Of a DNA stretch of 64,000 nucleotides, positions 1-13,290 are shown piece after piece (within the stretch, counting starts at the first letter, position 1; each line of letters begins with the position of its first letter). The notes beneath the pieces are model-generated. The model did no database searches. It saw nothing but the letters and a program-made list of their open reading frames with translations, and was not told the DNA's origin. Source of the DNA: Holothuria scabra (Eukaryota; Echinodermata; Holothuroidea; Aspidochirotida; Holothuriidae); NCBI GenBank assembly GCA_037179385.1, contig CM074180.1:31849455-31913454 (forward strand). The letters are read 5' to 3'. The position numbers and the translations under genes were made by a program.

Positions 1-112
1 TGTGGGAGAAGCCATTGGCTTATGAAACACAACTTCACGTCGGGTGGCAACCAATTTAGCAATTTGGATCAAATTTGGTATTTTTTGGAAGGTCAGTTCA
101 GATGGGAAAACC

Positions 113-245
113 GTAGATTGCTCTTGGATGAAAAAACCCACCTTACTTTGACCCGGCTAGGAATCGAACTCCAGACCTCCCGGTTGCTAAGCTTCATCGC
201 TTCAAATGCCACCGACTTTATCAACTCGGCCATAATTCTTTCATC
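113..245 (-). mobile_element. tRNA-derived SINE head
   Basis: On the minus strand, an 89-nt tRNA-like unit starts near 235 with an A-box TGGCCGAGTTGAT. It carries a B-box GAGTTCGATTCC (near 172-161) and ends CCGGGTC near 149. The arrangement resembles a long-variable-arm Ser/Leu-type tRNA, but the acceptor arms do not pair well. It runs on into non-tRNA sequence, so it is a SINE rather than a gene. A related B-box occurs at 10281-10298. Confidence 0.65.
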
Positions 246-249
246 AGTG

Positions 250-2689
250 ACATTTTTGCTGTGAACATCAAAAATATTACAGGAATTGACTCTTTTTGAT
301 ATGTTGCTTAAAAATATGCATTGTACGTAACGCTTATCGTGCAATCACATCGCACTGAATTGCCTTTGGAAGGTAGTGCTCGACTCATATTACTCATGGA
401 ATAATGTTCATACTTAGGCCTACTGTAAATTGTGCTTCAAGGGGGATGACGGGAATGACAAGAAGGGATAATCCGTGAAGTTTTCACAAAAGTACACAGT
501 CCACTCCTTGATGAAACTATGGTTAAGTTATAACTTACACAACGTTTCTCTCCTCCTTGGTTTTCACGAAAACGTCCATCAATATTTGTATCTCTTTACG
601 CCAACTGAGGAGATGTTTTGAGTGAAAAAGTCGTGGTTACACCACAAACTTCCTATGAATGGACAGAGCATACTGCACGGTACATTTTCGCTACTTTATG
701 TGTCACAAAAAGCGCACCAAGATGGCCGTCTGCTATGGTTTTGTGTAAAAATTTGGACTTGCCCAAGTATATTCCCAGATCTTGCAAGAACGTTGAAATA
801 TTTTTGAAATATGGCAAGGTAAGGTCAAAGTCCCTTCACTTATTGAAGGAATATGATACTTTTCCCCATTCATTTGCTTAAAATATTACAGAGTCGTAAA
901 ATCAGACGATTTAAAGCTTCACGACGCAGAATATCTTTACACACAGCGTAGAACGAAATTGTTGTTGTGCAATATCACAGAATTCACTCCTGCGTAGAGC
1001 GTAAGTATTTTGGCTTTACTTTAAAAACCTATGTAACTTTCAGAAAATCGCACCTCAGAAGCTTAGTTGTTAGCGTGACAAAGGAGATGGGCGAAAGCCA
1101 GAACCATTTCACATGTGACAAAATGGTATTGTAGCATACCAACAACTTGAAAACTGGTAGGAAGTACAGTCCTTGTACATAATTGATTGAACCGATTTGA
1201 TAGCAAACAAAGATTGTACAATAAGACAGGGTAACATAAGAAAAGAATTAGATATTTGTCGTGTAGTGGGTTAACTCTTTGAGTTTTCTTCTTTATATTT
1301 TACGTGAATAACAAGAAAATATTACGGCGGTCTGTGGATAGAGAAGGCTTGGTGACCCCCCCCCCCCGCCCCACCTCCGTTTTTACTCTTTCCTTTTAGG
1401 ACTAATCCAAGTAGCCCAATAATGTTTAGTTTGTTACTTATAACTGGGAGCTATGATCATTAATCTCCTCATTTCTCTCTTCAGAGGCAGTCACACCCCT
1501 GACGAACCAAAATTGTCTTTCGCCCCCCCCCCTTTTAAGACAGCGGTCTTGCACCATGAAAGGCACCGCATCCTAAAAGACGTAATTCGATAGTGTTGTT
1601 TAAAGGCCCAGATATTAACATGCTTCAACAGCCGCCAGTACTTGTATATTATACCGACTGTGCGTTTTTCTGAAAAGAAAGGTCACGGCTTGTGATATAT
1701 TAGGTTGGTAGGTTCACCCAAACTGTCTTTCGTTGCAATATAAACACTTACGCATAGTGTAGTGTAGGTAGTTCATTGCCTTCAAACTATAGGCATAATT
1801 ATAAGCTTACAAAACAGACAGAGTGGCCTTCAAGACAATAACCACTCGTCACTATAACACCCCAACATATCATGGGGTGCACAAAATTCTCTGGTATATA
1901 TCATTGTTAAATAATTAACCGCAGCTCTAATCACCATGCGTTATGTGGGTACTGTTTATACACAATAGTTTCGTATACGCTCACATGGGAATGTTCTGTG
2001 GCAATAACCTGTGTGTGGATAAAGATGTTATTATGAGACTTAGACCGCTTTGAGAGGGACTTGCAATAATTAGGTTTGGGGGTATCGGAACTGTCTAAGG
2101 TGAGGAGTTTCTGCCTTTAACTTGAATTCACCCTCGTGGTGCCGTTAGGGATGTGGCGATGGATGTAGAAATAATTTTTGCAGATCAAAAAGCCAAAATA
2201 GTACATCTATGATGTATTTAGTAACTTCATTTTTCATTGGTAAAGCATATGAGGATACACCTACAGTCAGGGACTACTTAGTCAATTTTGAAATGCAAGG
2301 GTTTTGCGCGTGTGCGCGCGTGTGTGTCTGTTTGTTGGTGGGTGGAACCATCGACAGTGTATACTGTATTCAAGAAAATAAATTTCCCAACTTTCACTCA
2401 AAATGTCCACAACAGAAAATGGGCGTAACCCAAAGTCCGTTTCTCCCTGTTTACTGAGCAGGATATTACGCTCTGGAATAAGGATGACGAGACCATCGGG
2501 GAAAGAGTATCTGTAAGTGCAATGCTACAAAGGCGATTTTCTCAGTGTATGTTTGGTATGATAAAAGTTATCATTAGCAGCCTCAAACGAATGATGAAAC
2601 GTAAACCAGCTACCATTCTGAAAAGTACTTGAAAATACTCAATCCTTCCACAAATAGCGCAAGAGGCCGAATCATGATTCCACTGCTGT
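250..2689. other. No recognisable gene
   Basis: Contains C homopolymers near 1357-1367 and 1525-1533 and an alternating GC/GT purine-pyrimidine run at 2305-2330. Short open frames (for example 618-881) match nothing I recognise and lack splice or domain support. Confidence 0.4.
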
Positions 2690-2946
2690 TCCACAACTTG
2701 TCTTCCATCGACATAATACTTTTTCTAAATTCCTCCCGACCCTCTGCCAAAGGGCCGTTCGGCGAAACCAAACTTGATACTGCTTCCCGAAGAAGCTATT
2801 ACGTCCACTGAAGGACAACACTTAACGACCAACCTCGCGGCCTTCAGACCATTTTCATCATTGGTCTGTCATGTATGGCTCCATTCTTGACTGGATGAAA
2901 AGAACAGATACTACACATGATCTTAGCCAAAAGGCCGAGAAGCGAC
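2690..2946 (-). mobile_element. U2 snRNA-headed SINE-like element, copy 1
   Basis: From 2946 on the minus strand the sequence matches nt 1-46 of U2 snRNA almost exactly: CGCTTCTCGGCCTTTTGGCT, then AAGATCATGTGTAGTATCTG and TTCTT. The only clear change is AAGTG to ATGTG. After the U2 part it continues into about 200 bp of non-U2 sequence that recurs at 13.0-13.3 kb. A full U2 gene is about 190 nt with Sm site and 3' stems; none follow here. Confidence 0.7.
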
Positions 2947-3059
2947 ATAATATAAGCAATAAAGTCACATCACAAAGGCACTGTATGGGATCAATCCCTT
3001 CTCTAATTGCTGGTCTATTGCCCCCCCCCCCCCCCCCCCAAATTAAAAGGTCGGTCATT

Positions 3060-3718
3060 CCTCAGAAAAGAGCTATTCCGCCACATTACCTTTTCAAAGC
3101 TTCGTGATCACACCAGCAATTTGTTCAAGATCCGCAAACCTCCTGAAATTACACGACGTTATAAATTTAAAAACTGTCACATTCGTATACAAGTTGACTC
3201 ATAATTTGTTACCTAAACGATTTTCCAATTTTTATACTCACAATTTTCTTGTACATGGCCACAACACACGTCAGTCTGGTAATTAACATATTCCCACTAC
3301 ATCATCATCTTCAACAAAAATTCCTCAAGGTATCGTTCAGTCAGACTCTGGAATACCATTCGTAATTATTTGAAAGGCAAACCAACCCTTACTTCATTCT
3401 GTATTAATAATACAGTCATACTGGGTATATTAACAATGATTATTGATACTTTATTCCCCCTTTGTTCTTCCTTCGGGTGGGGTTATGCTGTTGTGGGTAG
3501 GGATTATCTGCTCATGGGATAGTTAATGTAATTTTTTGTTTGTTGTTAGATTGTTCAGTTTTCTCTTCTTTTCTTTTTTTTTTGAAAGGAGTGCACTTTC
3601 GACAAGTCTTTGGCTTTTACTTGCACTTCCTCCCACTCTCATTTTATCTTCTTCAATTTTGTTAAATTATGTCATTGTACATACTTGAGTGGTGGAACAA
3701 ATAAATGAAATGAAATGA
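3060..3718 (+). pseudogene. LINE (non-LTR retrotransposon) 3' end, decayed reverse-transcriptase tail
   Basis: One frame gives TFVYKLTHNLLPKRFSNFYT then HNFLVHGHNTRQSGN and a stop. After a frame shift near 3325 another frame continues YRSVRLWNTIRNYL. The order YKL..LLP..F..FY, H.HNTR.S, R..RLWN is the usual C terminus of CR1/L2/Jockey-type reverse transcriptases. The 3' end after 3670 is AATAAATGAAATGAAATG, a short-repeat end typical of such LINEs. It has at least one stop and one frameshift and is not functional. Confidence 0.7.
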
Positions 3719-5309
3719 ATTGGTTCAATATTTTAGGTATGTTATGAAATTTTATTTGCTATAACTCACTTCTCTTTCAGGTTGGACTGGTGGACACATG
3801 TGTTCGACCACCTTATGAAATTTGAATTTGGGTATCCGGAAAATGGCTTATTCCAAGTAAAACCTTAACCACTTTCACTAAAGAAACAAAAAATAGATTT
3901 GACATTTAGAGTGCATCTTCAGCTTTTTATTCGGGCAATAGTGTCAAGGGTTTGACACCTGCAGAAGAATTCTAACAAAACGCCATGTCAATTAGCCTAC
4001 ATTTAATCCAACATTCCTCTCATTTGTCTTGATCACCCCGTTTTTAACCGTGAATGTCACGCACATGGCAGTATGGTCTTTCTGCTGCAAACGACCTTTT
4101 TTCTACGAACATAATTTATAACGACCGCGTCACTGATACGATACTCCCGTGTGCTTAACCAAGGAGTTGTCAAAAACTTTCTGGTTTATCGAGTAAGGCA
4201 CGGTGTTTCATGCACAAATTGACCCCGTTGGGTAGACTACAACAGTTCTTCATTTCCAATGAAATAAAAGTGCTAACGTCATGTGCCTCAGACGTGAGAG
4301 AAACGAGAGACATAGATAGAGAAAGAAAAACATTCTATTTAAACAAGTATGAAAGACGGCAATGCAATTATTTACCCAGAAAATCCGACGAAACCTGAAG
4401 CAATCTTCTAAATGTACCTTTCTGCCTACGCTGCGTTTACCAAACAGACCAGGGAGAACGATTAACAATTACGCATGTAATAATTACGTATGAGTAAAGA
4501 GAAGACGCAGTTCTGCTCGAGGCAATTAGTGCATCAACAATTTTCGACAAAAAGCCTTCCCTTTGGGGATTTGAAGCTTAACGGAGTATAAAGGAAAACC
4601 GTGAAAAGCAGGCGAAACTGCAATTTATCAAACAACCAAATATGAACCCTGTCTGCAGTAGACGTACTATTTAAATTTGATAATCAAGAAATTCTTGTTT
4701 TTTAGTTTCATGCAGCTTTGAAGGTCACTAGGACACAAGGCGCTTTACAACGTTTACTTCACAAGGTGAGAGTAAAAAGCAAACTTCCTTCATATAGAGA
4801 CACGATCTACGGCTTAGCTTTGAGTTAAAAAATCTTTAACCCAAATATTGACGAATTTAATCCATCTCCTTGATCCGAACAGTCTTCAAGATTTTATCTT
4901 TCAGTGGACAACACTACAAAAAGAGACCAAGTTCGATTACAGGGCAGGTATTCATTTGTAAAAATACACTTGGATGCTTCCATGGCTATAGCCGAAGACA
5001 AAGTTAGCCTATTTTTCGATGCTTTGCATTATTGTATCAGACTTGAACGGAAACAAATCGAATTGAATCTAATTATTTCACAGTTCAGTTGATGCATATA
5101 CAACCAAGGCCGGGATGAAAACTATTGGAATCCGTTTAATTCCTGTCCCAGGTATATGTGCATATGTAAAATCAACAGGTTGTGAGCCAGTTTCAGAACT
5201 AAGTTAACTTACCAAACTGGTTTTGAATGTACAGCTATAACTATTTTTTTCAAGAAAGGGAAGGCCGACTGGGGATAAGAGCAGGAAGGATGCAAAATCT
5301 CTTTTTGAA

Positions 5310-5435
5310 AGTTCAAGACAAGTCACACAATCATTGCTTAAAAGTCCAAGTCAAGTTGGAAGTCGTTTGCACCAGTCGCAAATAACGTAAAGTCAAGTCA
5401 CAATTCATCACTAGTCAAGTCACAAGTCATTTGGT
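5310..5435. repeat. Degenerate CAAGTCA-type simple repeat
   Basis: AAGTCA or CAAGTC recurs many times, for example AAGTCCAAGTCAAGTTGG and AGTCAAGTCACAA. A shorter run of the same kind lies at 21063-21110 inside PEX6. Confidence 0.6.
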
Positions 5436-6339
5436 TTATCACAAGAAATATTACATGGTTACAGGTCTCTTTGTCGGAAAGAAATTCACACATTTTTTCA
5501 CATTTTATTGGCAATTGATGTCCCCCAGGGAAATTTGCGTTTCGAACTGCGGACAGACGGATGAAAACGCATGTGGCAAAACACTTTACATTATGATTTC
5601 TTTTTTTTTATGGTATTGGTCCCTTAAAGAATTGGAATTTCAAACACCTTAAAGCTTAAAAGTAAACAGTACAACGTATTAACCTTCTCAGAAAAGACTC
5701 AACTGAAAGTGATCATATATGCTTGATTTCCAGATATTTTGTGAAAAAATTGTAACAAATTTTCCAGTTCAACATAAAGCTTAGCCTTCTGGCAAGTACA
5801 GTCTTGTATAAACCGATGGGAGAATAGAGAAACAGATTCATTGAGCTCCACTGAAGATGATTTAAGTCAAATATGTGACAAGCAGAAGAGGGTTTTGAAT
5901 ATACCGGGGAACATGGACAGGTGTCCATGGCTGCTAAGAAGAACTTTTCGGGGAAGGGGGTCTGGGTAGAGAGCTACCATCAACTAAAGAAAACACCCCG
6001 AGTATCTTCACATATCAGTTTAGGTGCCGAGACCTTGTCAAATAGGGTAGTACAAATTCAAATTTTAAATGATTAAATCCTCTTAATGACCAGGGATACA
6101 AAGACTTGCATTGATGATCTTGAAAGGACCATGGAAGTAAGAAGTACTTCTATGATAGGATGGCGCCTTAATAGGGGTCTAAATTTCAGCGAACGGAGAA
6201 ACGGTTTACTTAAAACACCTATTTTCATGGGGAAAAAGAATGTAAGCTTCTTTTCAAGACATTGAGATAGCATTGACCACCGGCGTGTGCAGGTAGACCC
6301 AGCAGGCCATGACCCCCCCCCCCACCACCGTCATTGATA

Positions 6340-6480
6340 GGGGTGAAAATGAGAGGGACAAAAACGAAGGAGGGGAGAGGAAGGAAAGAAGAGGGAAGAG
6401 AGTGAAAAGAAGAAGGAAAATGAAGAAAAAGAAGAAGGGAAGAAAAGTAATGAAGACGGGAGCGAGGGGAATGTTGCGGA
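6340..6480 (+). repeat. Long homopurine tract preceded by C-run
   Basis: About 130 bases are almost all A or G on the plus strand, just after a C homopolymer at 6313-6323. Ser/Pro/Phe-rich minus-strand open frames here are products of the base bias, not genes. Confidence 0.8.
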
Positions 6481-9424
6481 AAATGTAGCAATGGCGTTAA
6501 TTACGGACGGGTACTGCAAACTGCCTCTTTGTAGGCATGGGAAGTGGAGTGAGTAGGGCGGAGAAAATTTCCGAAACGGAACCAACATGCCGTTGTGAGT
6601 GGTGTTCTGCATGTGCATCAGGGTAGTGGGAAACAATCTAACTCGCAACTGGAAAAGAGGTCGTGGGCGCAGCTAGTTAAACCCGACCGTTAAAATATGG
6701 CCTTAAAGTCCAATTTAAACAACGAAATCCAGTGATCTGGAAAGCATCTTTATTAAAACTCTGGTGTACACTACGGGCCAACTAATGGCGGCGCTCCGGT
6801 TAGACAGTGGGCCTGCTGCCATGTATTGTCCTGTACCGATATTCCAAATTTCGTCACTTCGCATACACCACGGAAATTCCTGGGCACTGTCCTTGGGATG
6901 TATCTTTCAAAGGGGAAAAAAATAAATAACGATGTAGATGTTCTGGAGGCAGACACGTAGCCAGGGGGTGTGGGTCGAAGGGGCAGCGCCCCCCTTAGCA
7001 TATTTTTGATATTTTTATGTTTATTTTTACAATATTGCTAGTGTTCCCCAACGAATATTTGGGGTAAACAGGCCTAAGGGTGCACTTTCAGCGATCGGGG
7101 AGGCATTTTGGGCCAAAATTTTCTTCCCAATTATTCGCCAGCAACAGGTGCGTAGTTGGTTTCAATGCGGCTATTCTTACAAAACAGTTCATAAAATACA
7201 TAATAATGGGTCTACTTAAGCATACAAAAAATATTGTATAAATTATGCACCAAATCACGTATTTTCACAGTAAAAACTTAAAAGTGTAACATCATGGGAA
7301 AGGGGACACCGCTTCAACACCTTGCCCACCCTTCGCGCGCAAGCGCGCTCGGGCTCAGTCCCTTCGCTCCCTCGCATCAGTTTTGGTCCTCCTATGAAGA
7401 AAGGTTTTGTCAAGCCCTTGGCATTGACTCCGTCTATCAACAGCCGACTGGGATTAAACTTGACAGTTGAAAGCAGACATCACATTTGTGACCGTTTTTA
7501 CGCAATCTTTACACCCTCAGTACTCGCGGTGAAATGCATTCTGGAAGACCGAACTCGAGCTAGCCTACGCAGAGCGAAAAAGGACACCCGCTAAAAGTGT
7601 CAATAATTCGAATTCAATGTCTTACGTAATTGAGCATTTTGGGGCAATTCAAGAAAAATAGAAAGTTACATATTCAAAAGAAACTAGTTTTAGTAGAAAG
7701 CGAATCTAAGGGAGTGAAGCTTGGCTAGAGTTCAATTCGTCATAAGCTTTCTGAGAGAACCGAAGGAGCTCACTTGAGAAGTTTAAAACTGAACATTTTC
7801 CGTCTTCAAGATGAGAATATGTTGAAATAACATTGTAAAGAAAGAGAACAAATAATGTTCCCAAAATAAAGTGGTATCTTTCTTTTTATCCTTTTATCTT
7901 CACTAAAAATGCTGCTGATCTATTCATTATATGTAAATACTTTCGCATCACTTACGTATGTGCAGGCCCGATTCATGGCATTGTGTTGGATCTTGTATCG
8001 CAGTGCTACAATATACTAGGTACCATCATGCATTACGTTAATTTGTACTGAAAACAAATTCGTACCATAAACAAGGCGGGAAAATTAGAATAATTCATCA
8101 ACGAACCTATGTGGGAAAGTATATTTACTGTCAGCATTTGGTGTTTATTATGAACTTCGTGGATGATTCAAAATTGTGTGACGTCATCAGAGCTTAATAT
8201 ATTTCGGTGAACCGAGGTCAGCTTTCCAACTGTTGACTGGTATTGTTAAGTGACAGGCGAAGGTGTAAAGGACGGTTGTTCCCTTCGCTCCCACTCAGCC
8301 ACTTCGCTATAGGCCCTACGTATATGGTCTATAATAGCAGAAGAGCATTAATGGAATAGCAGTTTTCTGGCCTTTCACCTTGAGTCTTAAATTTTACACA
8401 CATCGACGCTTGGAAAAATTGCTGACATTTTTTTCAGGCAGAAACTGCCTCTCCTACCAGGCTGCTGCTATGCGCGGTCATTAAGGTACTTTGTATGGGG
8501 TCCAGGGGATTGAAAATTTATGTTGAAAGAAGAAACGGAACCATCCTAATATGAACATGCCATGTTGCAGTCCAAACGTATTAAATAGGGTAGCATATTG
8601 TGAAAGCCATTTGGGATCTCATGGTGTCTTACATGACTGAATACAACTTCATAGCTCATCACCGGTGGTCGGAGCGTGTACTATCTTGACAGAATTTTTG
8701 TGATGTCTTTATGGCAGGCAAAGTTAAAGAAGTTTTCTTTGTTTACATATTAGTTTTGTGGGCACAGTACATTCAAAGAATTGCTACATGAAATTTAATT
8801 TACCTTTGATAGTCGAGAAGATACTATTATGAATCGAAGCCCCTGAGAGCAGGTGTCAGGTCAGATCTTATTTGTCAGAAACTATCTCTTTTATCTATGA
8901 CAGTCTTATTAACATTAATCAAATTAGGTTAAACAACGATGTACCGCACACTGGCACAGGATAATGCAAGATGGGAGATTTTATTCCTGTGACGCACGAG
9001 GGCGTAGCCCAACGCCCAAGGACATCCAGAGATAGCATTACCCCAAGAGTGCATAATTGTTTTCTAATGTACAGGTCTAGAGTTGTTTAACCTTGTCCAT
9101 TCATACACAATATAATATTTTTGATCTTAAAGACGGAAAAGGCAGTACAACATTGTTTGTAAATAACCACATTTAAAATAGCACTATTCTGAGTGAAAAA
9201 GAATAGACGTTGTGCATATGATGTCATAAAGAGGAAAGTACGGGCTCCTTCGGGGGCAAAACATACCGACGCAGAAAAATGCAGACAGCTGATTTTTCAA
9301 CCAGTCAAATGCGCGCACATTCTGCTACAGGACGAATCCTTATGCAGGAAAAATCCTTATTCGTGTAGGACGATGTTCAACATAAGCAAAGGAGTTAGGG
9401 AAACAAACCAGTAAGCAGTAAGCC

Positions 9425-9510
9425 TCAACTTGAAAAGGACTGTTGACGGCCCTACTTAAACCAATGGATTTAAAACTGAGCCGTAAAACCCCATCTAACC
9501 AACTAAGGCA
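9425..9510 (+). mobile_element. SINE 3' tail fragment
   Basis: Carries the family tail AAACCAATGGATTTAAAACT followed by GAGCCGTAAAACCCCATC and TAACC. The same tail recurs at 10.4, 46.9 and 57.7 kb and, reversed, at 23.4 and 23.9 kb. Confidence 0.55.
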
Positions 9511-10234
9511 TTATTTGATGTGAGTTTTTCTTCCATTATCAAAAATTATATGTCTATACATTTTCAGAGTTCTATTGTATTCTATCCTATGGATACGTCA
9601 ATGCAATCAGCGACGATACCGTGAAATACAATCTCTTGATGTTTAAACCTTAAGACTATTTCATTTTCCTCTATACACCCCTCGGCTCCAAATAATGCTA
9701 GTTCAATATTGAATATCCACCTGTGTGGCACAAAAAAAAAAAAAAAACAGAATAATATAAAAAAATATTCTCAACGGAAAACAATTGTGGGAGGGCAAAT
9801 AAACTTACAAAAGATAACTCATTAACCCAGACATTTCAAAAGATACATAGTTTTGATATGCATGATTTGTACTCTATAATCCATGCACACGAACTTATTT
9901 CACAACTGCCCTTCCCAAAAAAATGATGATAAAAGAAAGGAGATGTGAAACCGTACATTATACAAAAAGAAAATTGATCTACACGCATCCTAGTTTTCCT
10001 TGATCCAATGTATTATATGCGACCACATTAAATTGCTTCGATATCATTTTTCACAAAATATCGTTTATGCAACAGTACAATTACTGACGAGTCTCATGGG
10101 GACCAGCATGATCAAATTTTGTGAAGTCTCTCATTCGAAACGCGCAATACAAATGGCTCATTTCCGAGTGAATGGAATTAATCCGTATCTGCTAAAAATG
10201 CATGGTGGTATATTTTAACTGAACGAGGGATTCA

Positions 10235-10500
10235 GAGCCTGCAATTGTAGAGACAAACACTCTCAATACATGAATCGGGAGGTCTGGAGTTCGAATCACG
10301 GCCAGGTCAAACCGAAGAAGCTACTGCCAACGCGTTTGGTGTTCAGGACAATACTAGAAAAAACAAGCTAGTGATTCGCAACTAAAAAAAAGACCAGGGA
10401 TGTGTTACTAGAACATTTCCCTGAAATGACCGTGTCAAACCCAACTGAAACCAGTTGGTTAGTAACTGAGCCATAAAACCTCATCTAACTACACATTACG
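10235..10500 (+). mobile_element. tRNA-derived SINE copy
   Basis: B-box GGTCTGGAGTTCGAATC at 10281-10297. The shared 3' tail with CCAGTTGGTTAGTAACTGAG and CATAAAACCTCATCTAAC ends near 10490. The A-box end is decayed. Confidence 0.6.
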
Positions 10501-10504
10501 GCTT

Positions 10505-13029
10505 TGTCTTCAAGGGGTTCAACGCGTTTTCTTTTTCAGGGAGATGGGGAGCAAGGGGTAACTTGAACTCCCAAAAGATTTGAAATTGCTTGAGATGCCA
10601 AGGTTGTCTGATAACTGAGATTCAAATGATTTTTCTTGTAATCTTACACGATTTAAATTCATCTTTACACTGTATCAATATTTTCGAGCTTCCTCACAAT
10701 CAGACATCTATGTCCAAAGTTTGGAATCAAACACGAGCCTTTTGTTTTCGTCGGGATCCTGGGGAAATGGTGAACTAGCGATGTGTTAAAGGTAAAAATG
10801 ATGATGAGGATGAAAAGTACAAAAGGTATCGGTTGTCTGATAGTTTATGAGGCAAAACATCGATTTAAGTCGGTCTGACGATTTTCAGCTGTAGAACATC
10901 ACTTTTTCCCAAACATTGAAATTTAGCTTTGAATTCCAACATGTAATATATCCCTTTCGTTTCCCTCCCATTTCACTTTAAACTGTTGCTTAATTTATAT
11001 TTTTTCGTTTTTGAATTGATTCTGGAAAGAGAAGGATAAAACCTGACCAATTCAAACGTCACAAGCGTTCAAAGAATGGAAGAAAACTAGTTAAAAAAAG
11101 AAAGGGATGGGAAAGAGATAAACATAATATTTCTTTTTGGCCAATTCCGTATTGCATCTAATGATTTCCACCATTGACCAAACCGTTACTCACCAAAGAG
11201 TTGTCATTAGATAGACGATTTCAACGTTAGCAATAAACAGATTGCCATAACACTTCTCTGTGAATGCTTAGTCATTTCATGAAATAACCGCAGGGATAGG
11301 AGATGCTGGTAGCCTATCTCTGGCCCGTAACCTCAGACAAGGTACTGCAGAGGAGGGGCGTTATGTCTTTCAGGGGAATGTGCACACATTGTAAATCAAT
11401 CAATCAAATGACAAACTTCGAACTAACTACAGGTACCAAAATAAAAACAGACCTATTGCACCTTCTTTGGACTATTAGCCGTTATTTCACTGATTATGGT
11501 ACAAATGCCGCAGCGAGTAACATCAACAGTCATCTTTTCATATCTTACTGTCTGAGAATCCCAAGACTTTACAGACACAGTCCTGTTTCGAAGAATTTAC
11601 ACCCTCAGTACTACTTATTCTACAGGCATGACGATTTGATATTGCAATATCATGCATAAAATTTGCAGGGACTTTACAAAAGAAGTAAAGAAACGGCATG
11701 CACTCAGCACATATCTTTTGCGTTTTAATATCTACATAATATGGCACTTCAAGGTAAAATCATAAATATTTTTCTTGATCCTCCAATCGGAGCTCACATT
11801 TGAGAGAAAAAAGAGGAAGAAGGAAAATGCTAAAAACTATGACGGTACTGAAGGTCAAAGCAGTAACAAAACTTAATAATGTCAATAATGAACAAAGCGT
11901 AATAATGTCATATGAGAACTACAAGCCCATCATGTTGAGAGGGTATGTTTGAGATAAAAGTAACTGTTACAATGGGACCCTAAAATATTAACCCTTGGTT
12001 TGCATATTGAAAAGCGTATGATATGGTAGGGAACTTTCTTTTCTCCTGGACCTATTCACCATTATTTCGGGTATTTTTCATTTCCTCGTGATACATATTC
12101 ACCAAACATTCCCTACAATTTGGGACGTCAATTCAGTTCCCTCTCTCTAGATCCCTGATGAAATACTAGTTCCATGTCCGAAAAATGACAACTACAATAT
12201 GTAATGTAAGTTTACAATAAACACAAAGAAAGATAACGGATAACTTATTATTTATGCACTCAATGTTGTCTGTTCTATGACCTCTGAAGTATTGTCACTA
12301 GAAAGTTCTCAAGGGGTTCAAGTTCATGTACCCCACACAGCCCAGGAGTAAGCCATGCAAATTCATATAACATGTAAGAACCTATCAAAATTCCAAGAGG
12401 ACAGCTTGTAAAAATCAGGAAGGATCTATAATATCGTCACGTGTGATAAGAGGACGGTGGTTCCTGCCTTTAAATCTCTTCACATTAAATGTTTTTACAG
12501 GAAGAATGTAGTGCATGAAAATGTGTTCAAAATTCCTAATGCACAGTGGAAAATCTGTGAGGTCATCTAAAATACACTGACTCAACCATTCTGTGGGCTA
12601 AAATGGGCGCATTAGATCCAGATTTTATAATTCTTCATCACTTTAATTGACACAATCATACTGAATAGTTTCGTAGCTTGTTTGCTCTAACATTACAAAG
12701 TATTTGTTTCAATACATCGACACATATGTTTTAATGCACTTTGTATCAAATTTCAACATAAAATGAGAGGAATCTTAGGCCATTTGCTCACTTGGGCATC
12801 ACACTCTGTCATATGGTAACCTTGAAGTATAAAGGAATTCTTGACAAAATGAACGAATTTCAAAGAGGGGTGTAATAAAGCATGCTGGATTGAGACTGGG
12901 TTTTGAACAACTAATAATGAATTTTTCTTCAAGGTCATTACAAAAAAATGCAAATAGACTCATACACCATTTTCAAAAGGATGAAAATCCCCGACGAACG
13001 CCTTGAAACAGTCAATTTCCCACATTTAA
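10505..13029. other. No recognisable gene or repeat
   Basis: AT-rich unique-looking sequence. The longest open frame (11303-11659, 118 codons) shows no domain I recognise, and no splice-supported continuation was found. Confidence 0.4.
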
Positions 13030-13290
13030 TTGCAACTTCATGGCTTAGATCATGTGAAGTAACCGTTCTTTTCATCCAGTCTTTAATGGAGTCATGCATG
13101 ACAGACCAATGATGTAAATGGTCTGAAGGCCTCCAGGTTGATGAGTCCTTAAGTGTTGTCCTTTGAGGGCATACAGGAGAAACAGAACTCCTTCGAGAGT
13201 AGATGCTTAGTTGCACGAAACAGCTTTCTGCCAGAGTCAGGAGAACTTTAGAAAAAGATTCATGTAGCTGACGAGCCAGGTACAATACAA
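13030..13290 (+). mobile_element. U2 snRNA-headed SINE-like element, copy 2 (diverged)
   Basis: Plus strand. The decayed U2 part reads TGGCTTAGATCATGTGAAGT. It is followed by the same body as copy 1: TTCTTTTCATCCAGTC, CATGACAGACCAATGATG, ATGGTCTGAAGGCC, AGTGTTGTCCTT, and near the end GCCAGAGTCAGGAG then TTTAGAAAAAG. Shared order over about 250 bp shows a dispersed family rather than a chance U2 match. Confidence 0.65.

Larger units (their letters stand above)
3719..9424. other. No recognisable gene; low-complexity tracts
   Basis: Holds the AAGTCA-rich tract at 5310-5435, the C-run and homopurine tract at 6313-6480, and a GC-richer patch around 6960-7010 and 7320-7390. No coding exon could be assembled. 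Confidence 0.4.

Noticed and set aside
149..235. Functional tRNA gene with A and B boxes
   Set aside because: Acceptor and anticodon arms do not pair convincingly, and the B-box block recurs in a dispersed repeat at 10.28 kb. It is a SINE head.
2901..2946. Functional U2 snRNA gene
   Set aside because: Only the first 46 nt are U2. The branch-site region onward, Sm site and 3' stems are absent, and the same body follows a decayed U2 head at 13 kb.
2871..3107. Open frame resembling the minus-strand frame at 13300-12938 (both contain DWMKRT and THDLS/SHDLS)
   Set aside because: The resemblance arises because both frames cross the two copies of the U2-headed repeat; it is not protein homology.
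6225..6648. Two overlapping Ser/Pro/Phe-rich minus-strand frames
   Set aside because: They lie in the homopurine tract, and their composition is explained by base bias.
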